DNA from: Nocardia suismassiliense
Lineage (GTDB): Bacteria; Actinomycetota; Actinomycetes; Mycobacteriales; Mycobacteriaceae
Assembly: GCF_900269665.1 (NCBI RefSeq)
Contig: NZ_LT985361.1
Coordinates: 8,121,383 to 8,185,382, forward strand
DNA length: 64,000 bases
Direction of reading: 5' to 3'
In this document: positions 8,289-16,679 of the stretch, in pieces
Position numbering within the stretch: position 1 is the first letter of the stretch
Layout of the letters: each line of letters opens with the position of its first letter
Position numbers and translations under genes: made by a program
The notes under the pieces: model-generated
Seen by the model: only the letters and a program-made list of their open reading frames with translations
Told to the model about the DNA's origin: nothing
Database searches by the model: none

Positions 8289-11200
8289 CTATTCCGCCGC
8301 AGCCAGGCGAGAACCCGCTTGCCGCAATCGTTCCACCACATCGATGAGCACTTCGGGGTCGTGTGCCGCGGTTACCGTGGACCGCAACGCACCACCAGGC
8401 CGCGAACTCCACGCGCCGGATAGCGGCAACAAGAACACGTCGGCATCCAGCGCCGCATGGAACCAGCGGGCGGTATCCGCGGCGTCCGGAAACAGCAGCG
8501 GCACAATCGCGGTCGCGGAGACACCGGTATCGAATCCGGCCGAGTGCAGCGCGGTCGTCCACGTCGCTCGATTCGTCGCGAGCCGCTCCGTCAACTTATC
8601 TCCCTCGCGCAGCAGCAGTTCGACGGATTCGGCGGCCAGCGCTGCCGCCATCGGCGAGATCACCGTGGAGAACGTAGCCCCGCGATGCCGGCGCAGCTGC
8701 TCGGCGTACGCGCCTGAGCTGGTGACGAACCCGCCGCCACCGACGAACGCCTTGGCGAGCGAGCCGACCCGGACATCGATGCTTCCGGGCATTCCGTAGT
8801 GCGCTTCGATACCACGCCCACCCGGACCGAGCTGGCCCACCGAGGACGCCTCGTCGACGAACAGCACAGCGTTCGCGTCCCGGGCGCAGGCGACGAGGCC
8901 GGGCAGGTCGGCGATGTCCCCGCCGACGCCGAAGATCGCCTCGCACACGACGACTCGCCGTCCGCGGGTGGGGAAGCGCTGCAGCTGTGCACGCAGGTCA
9001 TCGGGGTCGTTGTGCCGATAGATGTGCAGCGCGGCACCGCTGAGCAGGCAGCCGTCCAGCAGCGAGCGATGGCACCGCTCATCGATGAACAACGCGTCGT
9101 CGGGCCCGGCGATCGCGGGAATGGCGGAGACGTTCGCCAAATATCCGGAGCTGTACAGGGTGATGGCCTCGCATTGCAGCAGGGCCCGCAGTGCATCGGT
9201 CAATCGTTGATGTACGACGGTGTAACCATTGATCGCACCGGACCCGTGTGAGCCGAAAGTCGTGGAACTCCGGGCGAACTCGACCATCGCCGCCCGAATA
9301 TCCGGGTGAGAGTTCAGGCCGAGATAGCTGTTGGAACACAGATGATCGAAGCGCCGACCGCGAAAATGGATCGTGGTTTCGCTGACCTCCGCGGCGGGCC
9401 CGAGCAGCGCGCGCACATCGAGCTGCGCCGGCGTCGGCGCACTGGACGGCGGGGTGGCCACCTTGCGAGCTCCGGTATCGAAGAGAGCTTGCACCAGCTC
9501 GGCGGCGGTGAGCGCGTTGGTCATACCGGCCCGCGACGCTCCGGGCCCGGCAACCCTGCTGAGCAGCGCGGCGAACCGGAGCGAGTCGATTCCGAGGGCG
9601 TCGAACGGCGCATTCATGTCGGGCTCATCGAGTCCCGTTGCGTAGCGCAGATAGTCACGGATTTGCGCCTCGGTACCCGTGGCCGCGGCATCCCCACTCG
9701 GCCTCGGCGCGGACAACATCGCACGCAAGGCCGCGACATCGACCTTCCCGTTGCGCGTCATCGGCATACCGGTCACCGTCAGCACGCGCTGCGGCAGCAT
9801 GTATTTCGGCACCCGCGCCGCAAGCGAGGCCCGAAAGGCCATGGGCTCGAACCGGATCGAATCATGCACGGGAACGAGGAATACCGCCAGCGCCGTGGCG
9901 CCGTCGAGCTCGAACCCGATGGTGGCCGCATCCTTCACCGCGGGCATGGTGCGGCACTTCTCCGAGATATGGTCGAGCTCGATGCGGTAGCCGTTGATCT
10001 TGACCTGCTGATCCGCGCGCCCCCCGAACATCACCCCGTGGCGGGGCGAACGATAACCGAGGTCGCCGGTCAGATAAGCGGGAATCATGCTGCCCTCCGG
10101 TATTCCGCTACAGAACTTCGTCGCGGTCAGCTCGGCATCCCCCGCATAACCCAGCGCGACTTGCGAACTGCGCACCACGATCTGCCCGGTCTGCAACGGC
10201 AAGCAGACCCGGCGTCCCGGCGTGACAACGAGAACGTCGACGTCCTTCATGCCCGAACCGACCGGAATGACCTCGGGCACCCCTGCCAACCCGGCGGCAC
10301 TGGTGTCGACCTCGAAATAGCCGACGGCCCTTTGTGTTTCCGTAGAGCCGTACAGATTCACGATGCGCGCGCCCGGCGCGACCCGGGCCACCGTCTTCAC
10401 CTGCGCACGGGTCAGCGCCGCGCCGACGAGAAAGACGGCAGCCAGCTCCGACAAAGCATCTTCGGCACCCGCGAGCAGCCGGATCGCCGCCGGATTGACG
10501 CACACGACCTGCACCCGATGCTCGGCCAGCCAACGCGGAAAAGCCTCGGTGACAGTCGAATTGCGATGCTCGGGCACCACGATGGTGCCGCCGAGGTAGA
10601 GCGGAGTCATGATGTCCCGCTGCAACGGGTCGTGACCGATGCTCGAACACATACCGAACCTGGCGCCGCGCAGCGAGCCGAATCGACTGTCCATCCAATC
10701 GAAGAAGTAGGTGAGCGAGCCGTACCGTCCACGCACCGCCTTGGGCGTCCCGGAGGTCCCCGAGGTGAAGGTGATGATCGCGCAGTCGTCGCGCCGGAAC
10801 CGTTCAACCTCGTATCGACCGGGCTCGACGGCGGATTCGAGCCCGAGCGACGTGAACGCCCCCGCGATGCCCACACCGGCGAGATCGGCCACATGATCGG
10901 CGCCCGCGACCCGCGCGCACTCCTCGATATAGCTGGTGGGAGCCTCGGGATCCGCGATCGATACGGTGATCCCGGACTTGAGCGCCGCCACGAAGGTCGC
11001 GACGAGCGTCTCATCCCGGTTGGGCACGAGCAGCAGCGTCTCGCCGGCCCGCACGCCGCGCTGCTCGAGGTCGGCGGCGATACCGTCGGCAGTGTGATCC
11101 AGTTCGGCGTAGGAGATCGCCTTGGTGGCCGTTTCGATGGCAATCCGCGACGGGTAGTCGCGAGCCATCTGCACGAAACGGGTGACGAACAGGTCCGGCT

Positions 11201-11762
11201 CGTCGGCCCGAATTCGCTTCTCCAGACTCGGCCCGGTAAACGCTTCTTGCAGAACCACTTCCGCCCGAGCCAAAACCCCCTGAGCCCACGCGCCGGACAT
11301 CACCTCGACGACCTCGCGCACCTCGACATCACCGTCTTGCGGTAGGGCAACACTGATTTCGCCGCTACCGATGTGCACCGCGGTCAGCGGCCGGAACCGC
11401 TCGATCAACTCGAGGTGCCGCGCCGGTTCGACATCGGAAACAAGATGTCCCGCCGCGACATCGACCGCACGCACTACCGGCGAAGCCTTGATCAATGCAC
11501 ACAGATCCGCCAGCGTATGCCGCTCGACATCGACGCCGGACACATCGACCATCCGCAGCCGCGCCGAAGTCGCGATCACAATACTGGCCCGCGCGCTGAA
11601 TACCCGATCGAGCAGCGCATGCAATGCCACCGCAACTACAAGGGGCTCCCAGTCCACCCGAGCCACGAAAGCACCGGACCGATAAGCGCGATGCAGCGAA
11701 TTGTTGTCGAGACCGATGGTGTCATTGCTGAACATGCTCAATTGTTTTGTCCCAGTCGTCAT
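8289..11762 (-). CDS. Hybrid megaenzyme: adenylation - carrier protein - alpha-oxoamine synthase
   Basis: 1157 residues with an unusual domain order. Residues 1 to ~195 match nothing I recognise. Residues ~200-690 are an AMP-forming adenylation domain: TSGTSGTPK near 331, a YGSTE motif, TGDLGYR near 565 and the C-terminal catalytic lysine in NGKVD near 667. Residues ~700-760 are a carrier protein with the phosphopantetheine attachment site GIDSL (Ser727). Residues ~785-1157 are a PLP-dependent alpha-oxoamine synthase (BioF/ALAS/KBL fold) with stacking His898 (CHRSLLDG) and the PLP lysine K1004 in SLAKAF. The predicted logic is activation of an acid onto the carrier, then decarboxylative condensation with an amino acid to an alpha-aminoketone. 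The canonical DEAH of the synthase reads DEAS (D970-S973). The start at MTTGTKQL avoids overlap with the exporter gene; a second Met nine residues on is possible. Confidence 0.85.
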   Translation of the reverse strand: MTTGTKQLSMFSNDTIGLDNNSLHRAYRSGAFVARVDWEPLVVAVALHALLDRVFSARASIVIATSARLRMVDVSGVDVERHTLADLCALIKASPVVRAVDVAAGHLVSDVEPARHLELIERFRPLTAVHIGSGEISVALPQDGDVEVREVVEVMSGAWAQGVLARAEVVLQEAFTGPSLEKRIRADEPDLFVTRFVQMARDYPSRIAIETATKAISYAELDHTADGIAADLEQRGVRAGETLLLVPNRDETLVATFVAALKSGITVSIADPEAPTSYIEECARVAGADHVADLAGVGIAGAFTSLGLESAVEPGRYEVERFRRDDCAIITFTSGTSGTPKAVRGRYGSLTYFFDWMDSRFGSLRGARFGMCSSIGHDPLQRDIMTPLYLGGTIVVPEHRNSTVTEAFPRWLAEHRVQVVCVNPAAIRLLAGAEDALSELAAVFLVGAALTRAQVKTVARVAPGARIVNLYGSTETQRAVGYFEVDTSAAGLAGVPEVIPVGSGMKDVDVLVVTPGRRVCLPLQTGQIVVRSSQVALGYAGDAELTATKFCSGIPEGSMIPAYLTGDLGYRSPRHGVMFGGRADQQVKINGYRIELDHISEKCRTMPAVKDAATIGFELDGATALAVFLVPVHDSIRFEPMAFRASLAARVPKYMLPQRVLTVTGMPMTRNGKVDVAALRAMLSAPRPSGDAAATGTEAQIRDYLRYATGLDEPDMNAPFDALGIDSLRFAALLSRVAGPGASRAGMTNALTAAELVQALFDTGARKVATPPSSAPTPAQLDVRALLGPAAEVSETTIHFRGRRFDHLCSNSYLGLNSHPDIRAAMVEFARSSTTFGSHGSGAINGYTVVHQRLTDALRALLQCEAITLYSSGYLANVSAIPAIAGPDDALFIDERCHRSLLDGCLLSGAALHIYRHNDPDDLRAQLQRFPTRGRRVVVCEAIFGVGGDIADLPGLVACARDANAVLFVDEASSVGQLGPGGRGIEAHYGMPGSIDVRVGSLAKAFVGGGGFVTSSGAYAEQLRRHRGATFSTVISPMAAALAAESVELLLREGDKLTERLATNRATWTTALHSAGFDTGVSATAIVPLLFPDAADTARWFHAALDADVFLLPLSGAWSSRPGGALRSTVTAAHDPEVLIDVVERLRQAGSRLAAAE

Positions 11763-11791
11763 ATCGTCGCGTCGAACCTTCGCCGCGCTAC

Positions 11792-12409
11792 CTACTGAAG
11801 GGCCACTCCCACTCCGACGGTCACCAGCGCAACGCCCACCCCCGTATCGATCCGCCGCCGTGTCCGCGCCTGCGCGAACCGCGCGTGCAGCCACGTCACA
11901 ACGCTCGTGACGAAGAGGAACCACGCCGTCACCACTGCCACCGCAACCAAAGGGAGCACCACCGCGTCAGTCACCGTCGCCCCGTCCGGAATGAACTGCG
12001 GAATCAGCGCGACGAAGAAGACCGCCGTCTTGGGATTGAGGATGCTGCTACCGAAACCACGGCCCAGATCACGCCGGAAACCCTGCGCCACAACAGGTCT
12101 GAGCAACACGTCGCCGGTTGTCCGCCGCGCCTGCACCAGCGCATGCACCCCGAGAAAGATCAGATACGCCGCCCCGAGCAGCCGCACCGCGGTGAACGCC
12201 TCCGACGACGTCGCGAGCAGAGCCGACACCCCGGTCACCGCCGCGAGCACCCACAGAAACATCCCGGCCGCCACCCCGAGCGTCGCCGCCGCACCGGCCG
12301 CCCAGCCGCTCAGCGCCCGGCTCATGATCACCGCGAGGTCCGGCCCGGGGGACGCCGACACCACCAACATCACCCCGGCGAACGCGGCGTATTGCGTGAT
12401 GGAGGACAT
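11792..12409 (-). CDS. LysE/RhtB-family exporter
   Basis: 205 residues with about six hydrophobic segments. The N-terminal SPGPDLAVI stretch and the central GSSILNPKTAVFF segment are hallmarks of LysE/RhtB amino-acid and amine exporters. The start at MSSITQY is preceded on the minus strand by a G-rich ribosome site (GGGAGGGGA). The gene lies 29 bases upstream of the megaenzyme gene in the same direction, which suggests it exports the cassette's amino-ketone or amino-alcohol product, or protects against it; that is inference from position. Family members otherwise export lysine, threonine, homoserine or leucine. Confidence 0.85.
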   Translation of the reverse strand: MSSITQYAAFAGVMLVVSASPGPDLAVIMSRALSGWAAGAAATLGVAAGMFLWVLAAVTGVSALLATSSEAFTAVRLLGAAYLIFLGVHALVQARRTTGDVLLRPVVAQGFRRDLGRGFGSSILNPKTAVFFVALIPQFIPDGATVTDAVVLPLVAVAVVTAWFLFVTSVVTWLHARFAQARTRRRIDTGVGVALVTVGVGVALQ

Positions 12410-12543
12410 CGTTGGGTCCCCTCCCCCTGAACTCCCTGTATCCGGCGGCGGGCTTCGCCGCAATGCGCTCGGAAGGCATTGGGATAAACGCTATCTCGTC
12501 ACCCGACAGACGTCATGACAGGAATTCTGGGTGCAGCATGACA

Positions 12544-12570
12544 ACAACTTGCCCCCGGTCGGGGGGTTGT
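12544..12570 (-). terminator. Hairpin just downstream of the TetR gene
   Basis: ACAAC/GTTGT and CCCCC/GGGGG form a bulged stem with a four-base loop, immediately after the TetR stop codon. It separates the regulator from the LysE-megaenzyme-SDR cassette, so that cassette probably has its own promoter in 12410-12540. Confidence 0.5.
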
Positions 12571-13203
12571 TCAGGCGCGCAATGCAGCGGTAAGTTCCGG
12601 GCTCAACGCAAGCGCGGGTAGCGATTCCACCAGCAATTCGATGAGTTGCGCCCGCGGAATGGGTTTTTCGCTCATCCAGGTGAGAATTGTTTCCTCCACG
12701 AAGGCGATCCACCCGCGAATGGCCAGCTTCAGCCGCGGCCGATCGGGATCGTCCGGCGGGATCGGAATCTCGGTGAGTACGAGTTCGGCGATGGCGCTGC
12801 GGGATTCGTTGACGTAGGTGACCATGCCCGGGTTGTAGCTCGACGGACCGCGCAGGATCGCGTGGTAGGCGGCCCGGTTCTGCTCGACGTAGTCGACGTA
12901 GCGCTCGACCGAGTCGCGCAGCATGTCGAACAGGCCGAGGCTGCGGTCCGGCGCCGTCGCGAGCAGGAACTCGGCGCTGACCTGCCGGGCGATGGCCTCA
13001 TGAAATTCGTTCACCGAGGCGAAGTAGTGGAACAGCAGGCCGCGTGAGATGCCCGCCTGCTTGGCGATGTCCTCGACGGAGATATCTTCCAGTGCCCGCT
13101 CGGCGAGCATCTCGGCACCGAGGGTGATCAGTTGTAGTCGGCGCTCGTCCGGGCTGAGCCGGACGCGCTTGGTCTCTCCTGAACCGGAACGACTGCTACT
13201 CAC
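12571..13203 (-). CDS. TetR-family transcriptional regulator
   Basis: 210 residues from a GTG start (AGTAGGA lies just upstream). The N-terminal helix-turn-helix is clear (EDISVEDIAKQAGISRGLLFHYF, about residues 38-60), followed by an all-helical ligand-binding domain. It is transcribed divergently from the Baeyer-Villiger monooxygenase gene across a 68-base gap that contains an inverted repeat overlapping the probable promoter. By position it most likely represses the monooxygenase-SDR-esterase genes and itself, with a ketone, alcohol or lipid as inducer. Ligand identity cannot be read from the sequence. It could in principle also affect the LysE cassette on its other side. Confidence 0.9.
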   Translation of the reverse strand: MSSSRSGSGETKRVRLSPDERRLQLITLGAEMLAERALEDISVEDIAKQAGISRGLLFHYFASVNEFHEAIARQVSAEFLLATAPDRSLGLFDMLRDSVERYVDYVEQNRAAYHAILRGPSSYNPGMVTYVNESRSAIAELVLTEIPIPPDDPDRPRLKLAIRGWIAFVEETILTWMSEKPIPRAQLIELLVESLPALALSPELTAALRA

Positions 13204-13226
13204 ACCGACATCCTACTGAACGTGAT

Positions 13227-13250
13227 TCAATACTGTTGACTGCTGCTCAA
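13227..13250. promoter_or_regulatory. Candidate TetR operator (overlapping TCAA/TTGA inverted repeats)
   Basis: TCAA-N5-TTGA and TTGA-N7-TCAA share their central half-site in the short divergent intergenic region. The second repeat overlaps the -35 hexamer of the monooxygenase promoter, the arrangement expected of a repressor site. Confidence 0.5.
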
Positions 13251-13264
13251 TAAGCCTCTACGCT
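13236..13264 (+). promoter_or_regulatory. Probable sigma-A promoter of the monooxygenase operon, leaderless
   Basis: TTGACT, 17 bases, then TACGCT. The -10 element ends 7 bases before the ATG at 13272, which places the transcription start at or next to the start codon. No Shine-Dalgarno fits in that space, so the mRNA would be leaderless, a common arrangement in actinobacteria. Confidence 0.55.
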
Positions 13265-13271
13265 CGGTTAT

Positions 13272-14804
13272 ATGAGTCGCAAGGTTACAGACAAAGCTGT
13301 CGGCGACCGGCCCGTCCGCCGTGTCAAGACGATCATCATCGGTGGCGGATTCTCGGGCCTAGGCCTAGCCATCCGCCTGAGCCAGCAGGGTCGAAACGAC
13401 TATCTGGTGCTCGAACGCGGTAACGATGTCGGCGGCACCTGGCGCGACAACACCTACCCCGGCGCCGCCTGCGACGTGCCCTCGCACCTGTACTCCTACT
13501 CGTTCGCACTCAACCCGGACTGGTCACGCTCGTTCTCCCGCCAAGGCGAGATCCAGCAGTACATCAAGGGCGTCGCCGAGAAGTACCAGGTCCTCGACAA
13601 GCACGTCTTCAACTGCGACGTCACCAGCGCACGGTGGAACAACGACACCGCCGAGTGGGAAGTCGAGTCGTCCAAGGGCAGCTTCGTCGCCGACACCCTC
13701 GTCTCCGCGATCGGCGCGCTCTGTGAGCCCGCGCTGCCGGATATCAAGGGCATCAACGACTTCGAGGGCGAGATCTTCCACTCCGCCCGATGGAACCACG
13801 ACGCCGACCTGACTGGCAAACGCGTCGCGATCATCGGCACCGGCGCCTCGTCCATCCAGATCGTGCCCGCCATCGCGGACAAGGTCGCCCACCTCGACGT
13901 CTACCAGCGCACCGCGCCCTGGCTGCTCCCCCGCATCGACCGCCCGTACACCAAGGCCGAACACCTCGCCTTCAAGTACGTGCCGGGCTTCCAGCGGCTG
14001 TCCCGCGCCGCCATCTACGCCGCCCGCGAGACCCAGGTGGTCGGCCTGGCCAAGTTCCCCGCGCTGATGCAGGCGTTCGAGCTGATCGCCCGGGCCAAGC
14101 TGCGGTACGAGGTCCCCGATCCGGAACTGCGCGCCAAGGTGACGCCGAACTTCCGGATCGGCTGCAAACGCATGCTGATCTCGAACAACTACTACCCCGC
14201 GATCAGCCGCGACAACGTCGACGTGGTCACCGACGGCATCACCGAGGTGCGGGCGAACTCGATCGTCACCGAGGACGGCACCGAGCGGGAGATCGACGCG
14301 CTCATCGTGGCGACCGGCTTCCACGTCACCGATTCGCCGACCTACGAGACCATCTCGGGTCGCGACGGTCGCACGCTCAGCGAGGTGTTCGACGAGATCG
14401 GTCAGCAGGCCTACAAGGGCGCGACCATCGCCAACTTCCCCAATATGTTCTTCCTGCTCGGCCCGAACGTCGGCCTCGGCCACACCTCGATGGTGTACAT
14501 GATCGAGTCGCAGCTCAACTACGTGGCCGACGCACTGGCCACCGTCGATCGGCTCGGCCTGAAAACCGTCGAGGTGCGCCGCGACGTGCAGGACGAATAC
14601 AACGTGGACCTGCAGCGCAAGCTCAGCAAGAGCGTCTGGATCAATGGTGGCTGCGCCAGCTGGTACCTGGACAAGCACGGCAACAACACCACGCTGTGGC
14701 CGGACTTCACCTTCGAATTCCGTAGGCTCACCAAGAATTTCGACTTGTCCGCCTATGAAACGACCAAAACGTCCCGAGCCGATGTGAAAGTGGGAGCACA
14801 GTGA
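13272..14804 (+). CDS. Flavin-dependent Baeyer-Villiger-type monooxygenase (MymA/EthA class)
   Basis: 510 residues. An N-terminal FAD-binding Rossmann motif (GGGFSG, 24-29) is followed by the Baeyer-Villiger fingerprint FEGEIFHSARW (164-174, F-x-G-x3-H-x3-W) and a second, NADPH-binding Rossmann motif (GTGASS, 189-194). The family inserts oxygen next to a ketone to make an ester or lactone; some members (EthA, MymA) also oxidise thioamides. The downstream SDR overlaps by 4 bases and an esterase follows, so alcohol to ketone to ester to hydrolysis products can be drawn as one pathway. The set resembles the M. tuberculosis mymA operon, though the gene order differs. Substrate unknown. The divergent TetR gene probably regulates it. 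Confidence 0.92.
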   Translation: MSRKVTDKAVGDRPVRRVKTIIIGGGFSGLGLAIRLSQQGRNDYLVLERGNDVGGTWRDNTYPGAACDVPSHLYSYSFALNPDWSRSFSRQGEIQQYIKGVAEKYQVLDKHVFNCDVTSARWNNDTAEWEVESSKGSFVADTLVSAIGALCEPALPDIKGINDFEGEIFHSARWNHDADLTGKRVAIIGTGASSIQIVPAIADKVAHLDVYQRTAPWLLPRIDRPYTKAEHLAFKYVPGFQRLSRAAIYAARETQVVGLAKFPALMQAFELIARAKLRYEVPDPELRAKVTPNFRIGCKRMLISNNYYPAISRDNVDVVTDGITEVRANSIVTEDGTEREIDALIVATGFHVTDSPTYETISGRDGRTLSEVFDEIGQQAYKGATIANFPNMFFLLGPNVGLGHTSMVYMIESQLNYVADALATVDRLGLKTVEVRRDVQDEYNVDLQRKLSKSVWINGGCASWYLDKHGNNTTLWPDFTFEFRRLTKNFDLSAYETTKTSRADVKVGAQ

Positions 14805-15631
14805 GCAAAGACGCTTACTTCGTCGACAAGGTTTGTGTGATCACCGGAGCAGGCTCCGGTATCGGTCGCGCACTCGCTGAAAACCTGGCCAAGCGCGGCG
14901 CCAAACTCGCGCTGTCCGATATCGACACCGACGGTCTGGCCGAGACCGTGCGCCGCTGCGAACAGCTCGGCGCCGAGGTGAAATCCGATCGGATCAACGT
15001 GGCCGAGCGCGAGGCCGTGCTGCTCTACGCCGACGCGGTGCACGCCCACTTCGGCAAGGTGCACCAGGTCTACAACAACGCGGGCATCGCCTACCACGGT
15101 GACGTGATCAAGTCCGAGTTCAAGGACATCGAGCGCATCATGGACGTCGACTTCTGGGGCGTCGTCAATGGCACCAAGGCGTTCCTGCCGTTCCTGATGG
15201 AGTCCGGCGACGGACACGTGGTCAACGTGTCCAGCCTGTTCGGGCTGATCGCGGTGCCCGGCCAAAGTGCTTACAACGCAGCCAAATTCGCGGTGCGCGG
15301 GTTCACCGAGTCGCTGCGTCAGGAGATGCTGGTCGGCAAGCACCCGGTCAAGGTCACCTGCGTGCACCCCGGCGGCATCAAGACCGCCGTCGCGCGCAAC
15401 GCCACCTGGGCCGAGGGCATCGACGGCAAGAAGGCCGCCTCGATGTTCGACGCGAAGCTGGCCATGCACACACCGGAAATGGCCGCACAGACCATCACCG
15501 AAGGCGTGCGCAAGGGCCACGGGCGCGTGCTGATCGGCTGGGAGGCCAAGCTGCTCGACGTGTTCGTCCGGGTCACCGCCTCCGGTTACCAGCGCATCGC
15601 CGCCGTCGTGAATCGCCCGTTCCTACCCTGA
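14801..15631 (+). CDS. SDR-family oxidoreductase (SadH-like)
   Basis: 276 residues with GTG start overlapping the monooxygenase stop (GTGA). Classical SDR features: TGAGSGIG (15-22), NNAG (92-95), VNVSS with the catalytic serine near 144, and Y158-x3-K162. The C-terminal ~50 residues are longer than in minimal SDRs, as in SadH-like proteins of mycolate-producing bacteria. Translational coupling to the monooxygenase suggests it supplies the ketone from a secondary alcohol or acts on a product. Cytoplasmic; no signal peptide. Substrate unknown. Confidence 0.9.
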   Translation: MSKDAYFVDKVCVITGAGSGIGRALAENLAKRGAKLALSDIDTDGLAETVRRCEQLGAEVKSDRINVAEREAVLLYADAVHAHFGKVHQVYNNAGIAYHGDVIKSEFKDIERIMDVDFWGVVNGTKAFLPFLMESGDGHVVNVSSLFGLIAVPGQSAYNAAKFAVRGFTESLRQEMLVGKHPVKVTCVHPGGIKTAVARNATWAEGIDGKKAASMFDAKLAMHTPEMAAQTITEGVRKGHGRVLIGWEAKLLDVFVRVTASGYQRIAAVVNRPFLP

Positions 15632-15645
15632 TTCGAGTTTGACCC

Positions 15646-16560
15646 ATGCGGGATCTCAACCTTCCGATGCCCGTCGCACGAGCGGTGCTGCGTCCCATCT
15701 TCCGTGCCACGCTGAACCAGCGAGCACCGTGGTGGCTGCAGCGCCGCTTGCTCGAACTGGGCTCGGTAGCGCAATTGGTGCCCGCGGGCACCACCGTGCA
15801 ACGGATTCGACTCGGCGGCAGGCCCGCCGAACGCCTCACGGCCACCCCGACGCCCACCGGCGCGGTGCTTTACCTGCACGGCGGCGGTTACGCGGTCGGC
15901 TCGCCGGCCACCCATCGATCGCTGGCCGCCCGGCTCGCGCACCAAACCGGTGCTGCCGTCTACGTTCCCGACTACCGACTGGCTCCGGAGCATCCGTTCC
16001 CCGCCGCGCTCGACGACGCCGAGGCGGCGTTCCTCGAGCTGGTGGAGAGTGCGGGCTACCGCCCGGACCAGATCGCCCTGTCCGGTGATTCGGCGGGCGG
16101 CGGATTGTCGCTCGCCACCGCCCAGCGGCTGATCGCCCGGCACGGGCACACTCCGGCCGCGCTCGGCCTGATCGCGCCGTGGACCGACCCGAACCAGATC
16201 CCGGAACGCGACGGCGACCTGGTGATCAACCGGCTGTGGTCGCGCGCCTGCGCCGCCGCCTATCTCGGCGACGGAGACTCGAGTGATCCTGGTTACGCGC
16301 CGCTCACCGGCGTATTAGTCGGGTTGCCGCCGACCTACGTCCAGGTCGACGTCGACGAGTTGCTGCACGGGCAATGCGGGGACCTGGTCGCCGCACTACG
16401 CGCTGCCGGGGTAACGGTGCGATTCACCGAGAGCAACGGCCTGTGGCACGTTGCGCAACTCCAGGCCGCACTGGTCGCCCCCGCCGCCGCGGCGCTCAGC
16501 GAACTGGCCGCGTTCCTGCGGGAAGCGATTCAACCGGCGGATGTCCGGGACTTAGGATAA
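15646..16560 (+). CDS. Alpha/beta-hydrolase of the hormone-sensitive lipase family (LipR-like)
   Basis: 304 residues. The oxyanion motif HGGG (78-81) and the nucleophile elbow GDSAGG with Ser149 define the HSL (family IV) esterases; Asp237 and His268 are the likely remaining triad members. It starts 14 bases after the SDR stop. With a Baeyer-Villiger enzyme upstream, the simplest role is hydrolysis of the ester or lactone produced, completing ketone degradation. The equivalent gene in the M. tuberculosis mymA region is lipR. No signal peptide. Confidence 0.9.
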   Translation: MRDLNLPMPVARAVLRPIFRATLNQRAPWWLQRRLLELGSVAQLVPAGTTVQRIRLGGRPAERLTATPTPTGAVLYLHGGGYAVGSPATHRSLAARLAHQTGAAVYVPDYRLAPEHPFPAALDDAEAAFLELVESAGYRPDQIALSGDSAGGGLSLATAQRLIARHGHTPAALGLIAPWTDPNQIPERDGDLVINRLWSRACAAAYLGDGDSSDPGYAPLTGVLVGLPPTYVQVDVDELLHGQCGDLVAALRAAGVTVRFTESNGLWHVAQLQAALVAPAAAALSELAAFLREAIQPADVRDLG

Positions 16561-16645
16561 CTACGAAGCGGGTCCGTAGCTCGGGTGTTACGCACGGATC
16601 CGTTTCTGGTGGTCGACCTCACGGCCCTGACACAGGTGTCGTAGA

Positions 16646-16659
16646 TTACTGACGAGTAA
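16646..16659. promoter_or_regulatory. Perfect palindrome TTACT-N4-AGTAA upstream of fadD15
   Basis: The two 5-base arms are exact complements. The site lies 20 bases before the fadD15 ATG, where a repressor would block transcription or early elongation. Size and symmetry are typical of TetR-family operators; the cognate regulator is not identified. Confidence 0.5.
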
Positions 16660-16679
16660 ACCCACGTGGAAGGGCACTG

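Noticed and set aside
9306..11345. A 679-codon plus-strand frame opposite the megaenzyme
   Set aside because: It is antisense to intact adenylation, carrier and oxoamine-synthase motifs and has no recognisable domain.
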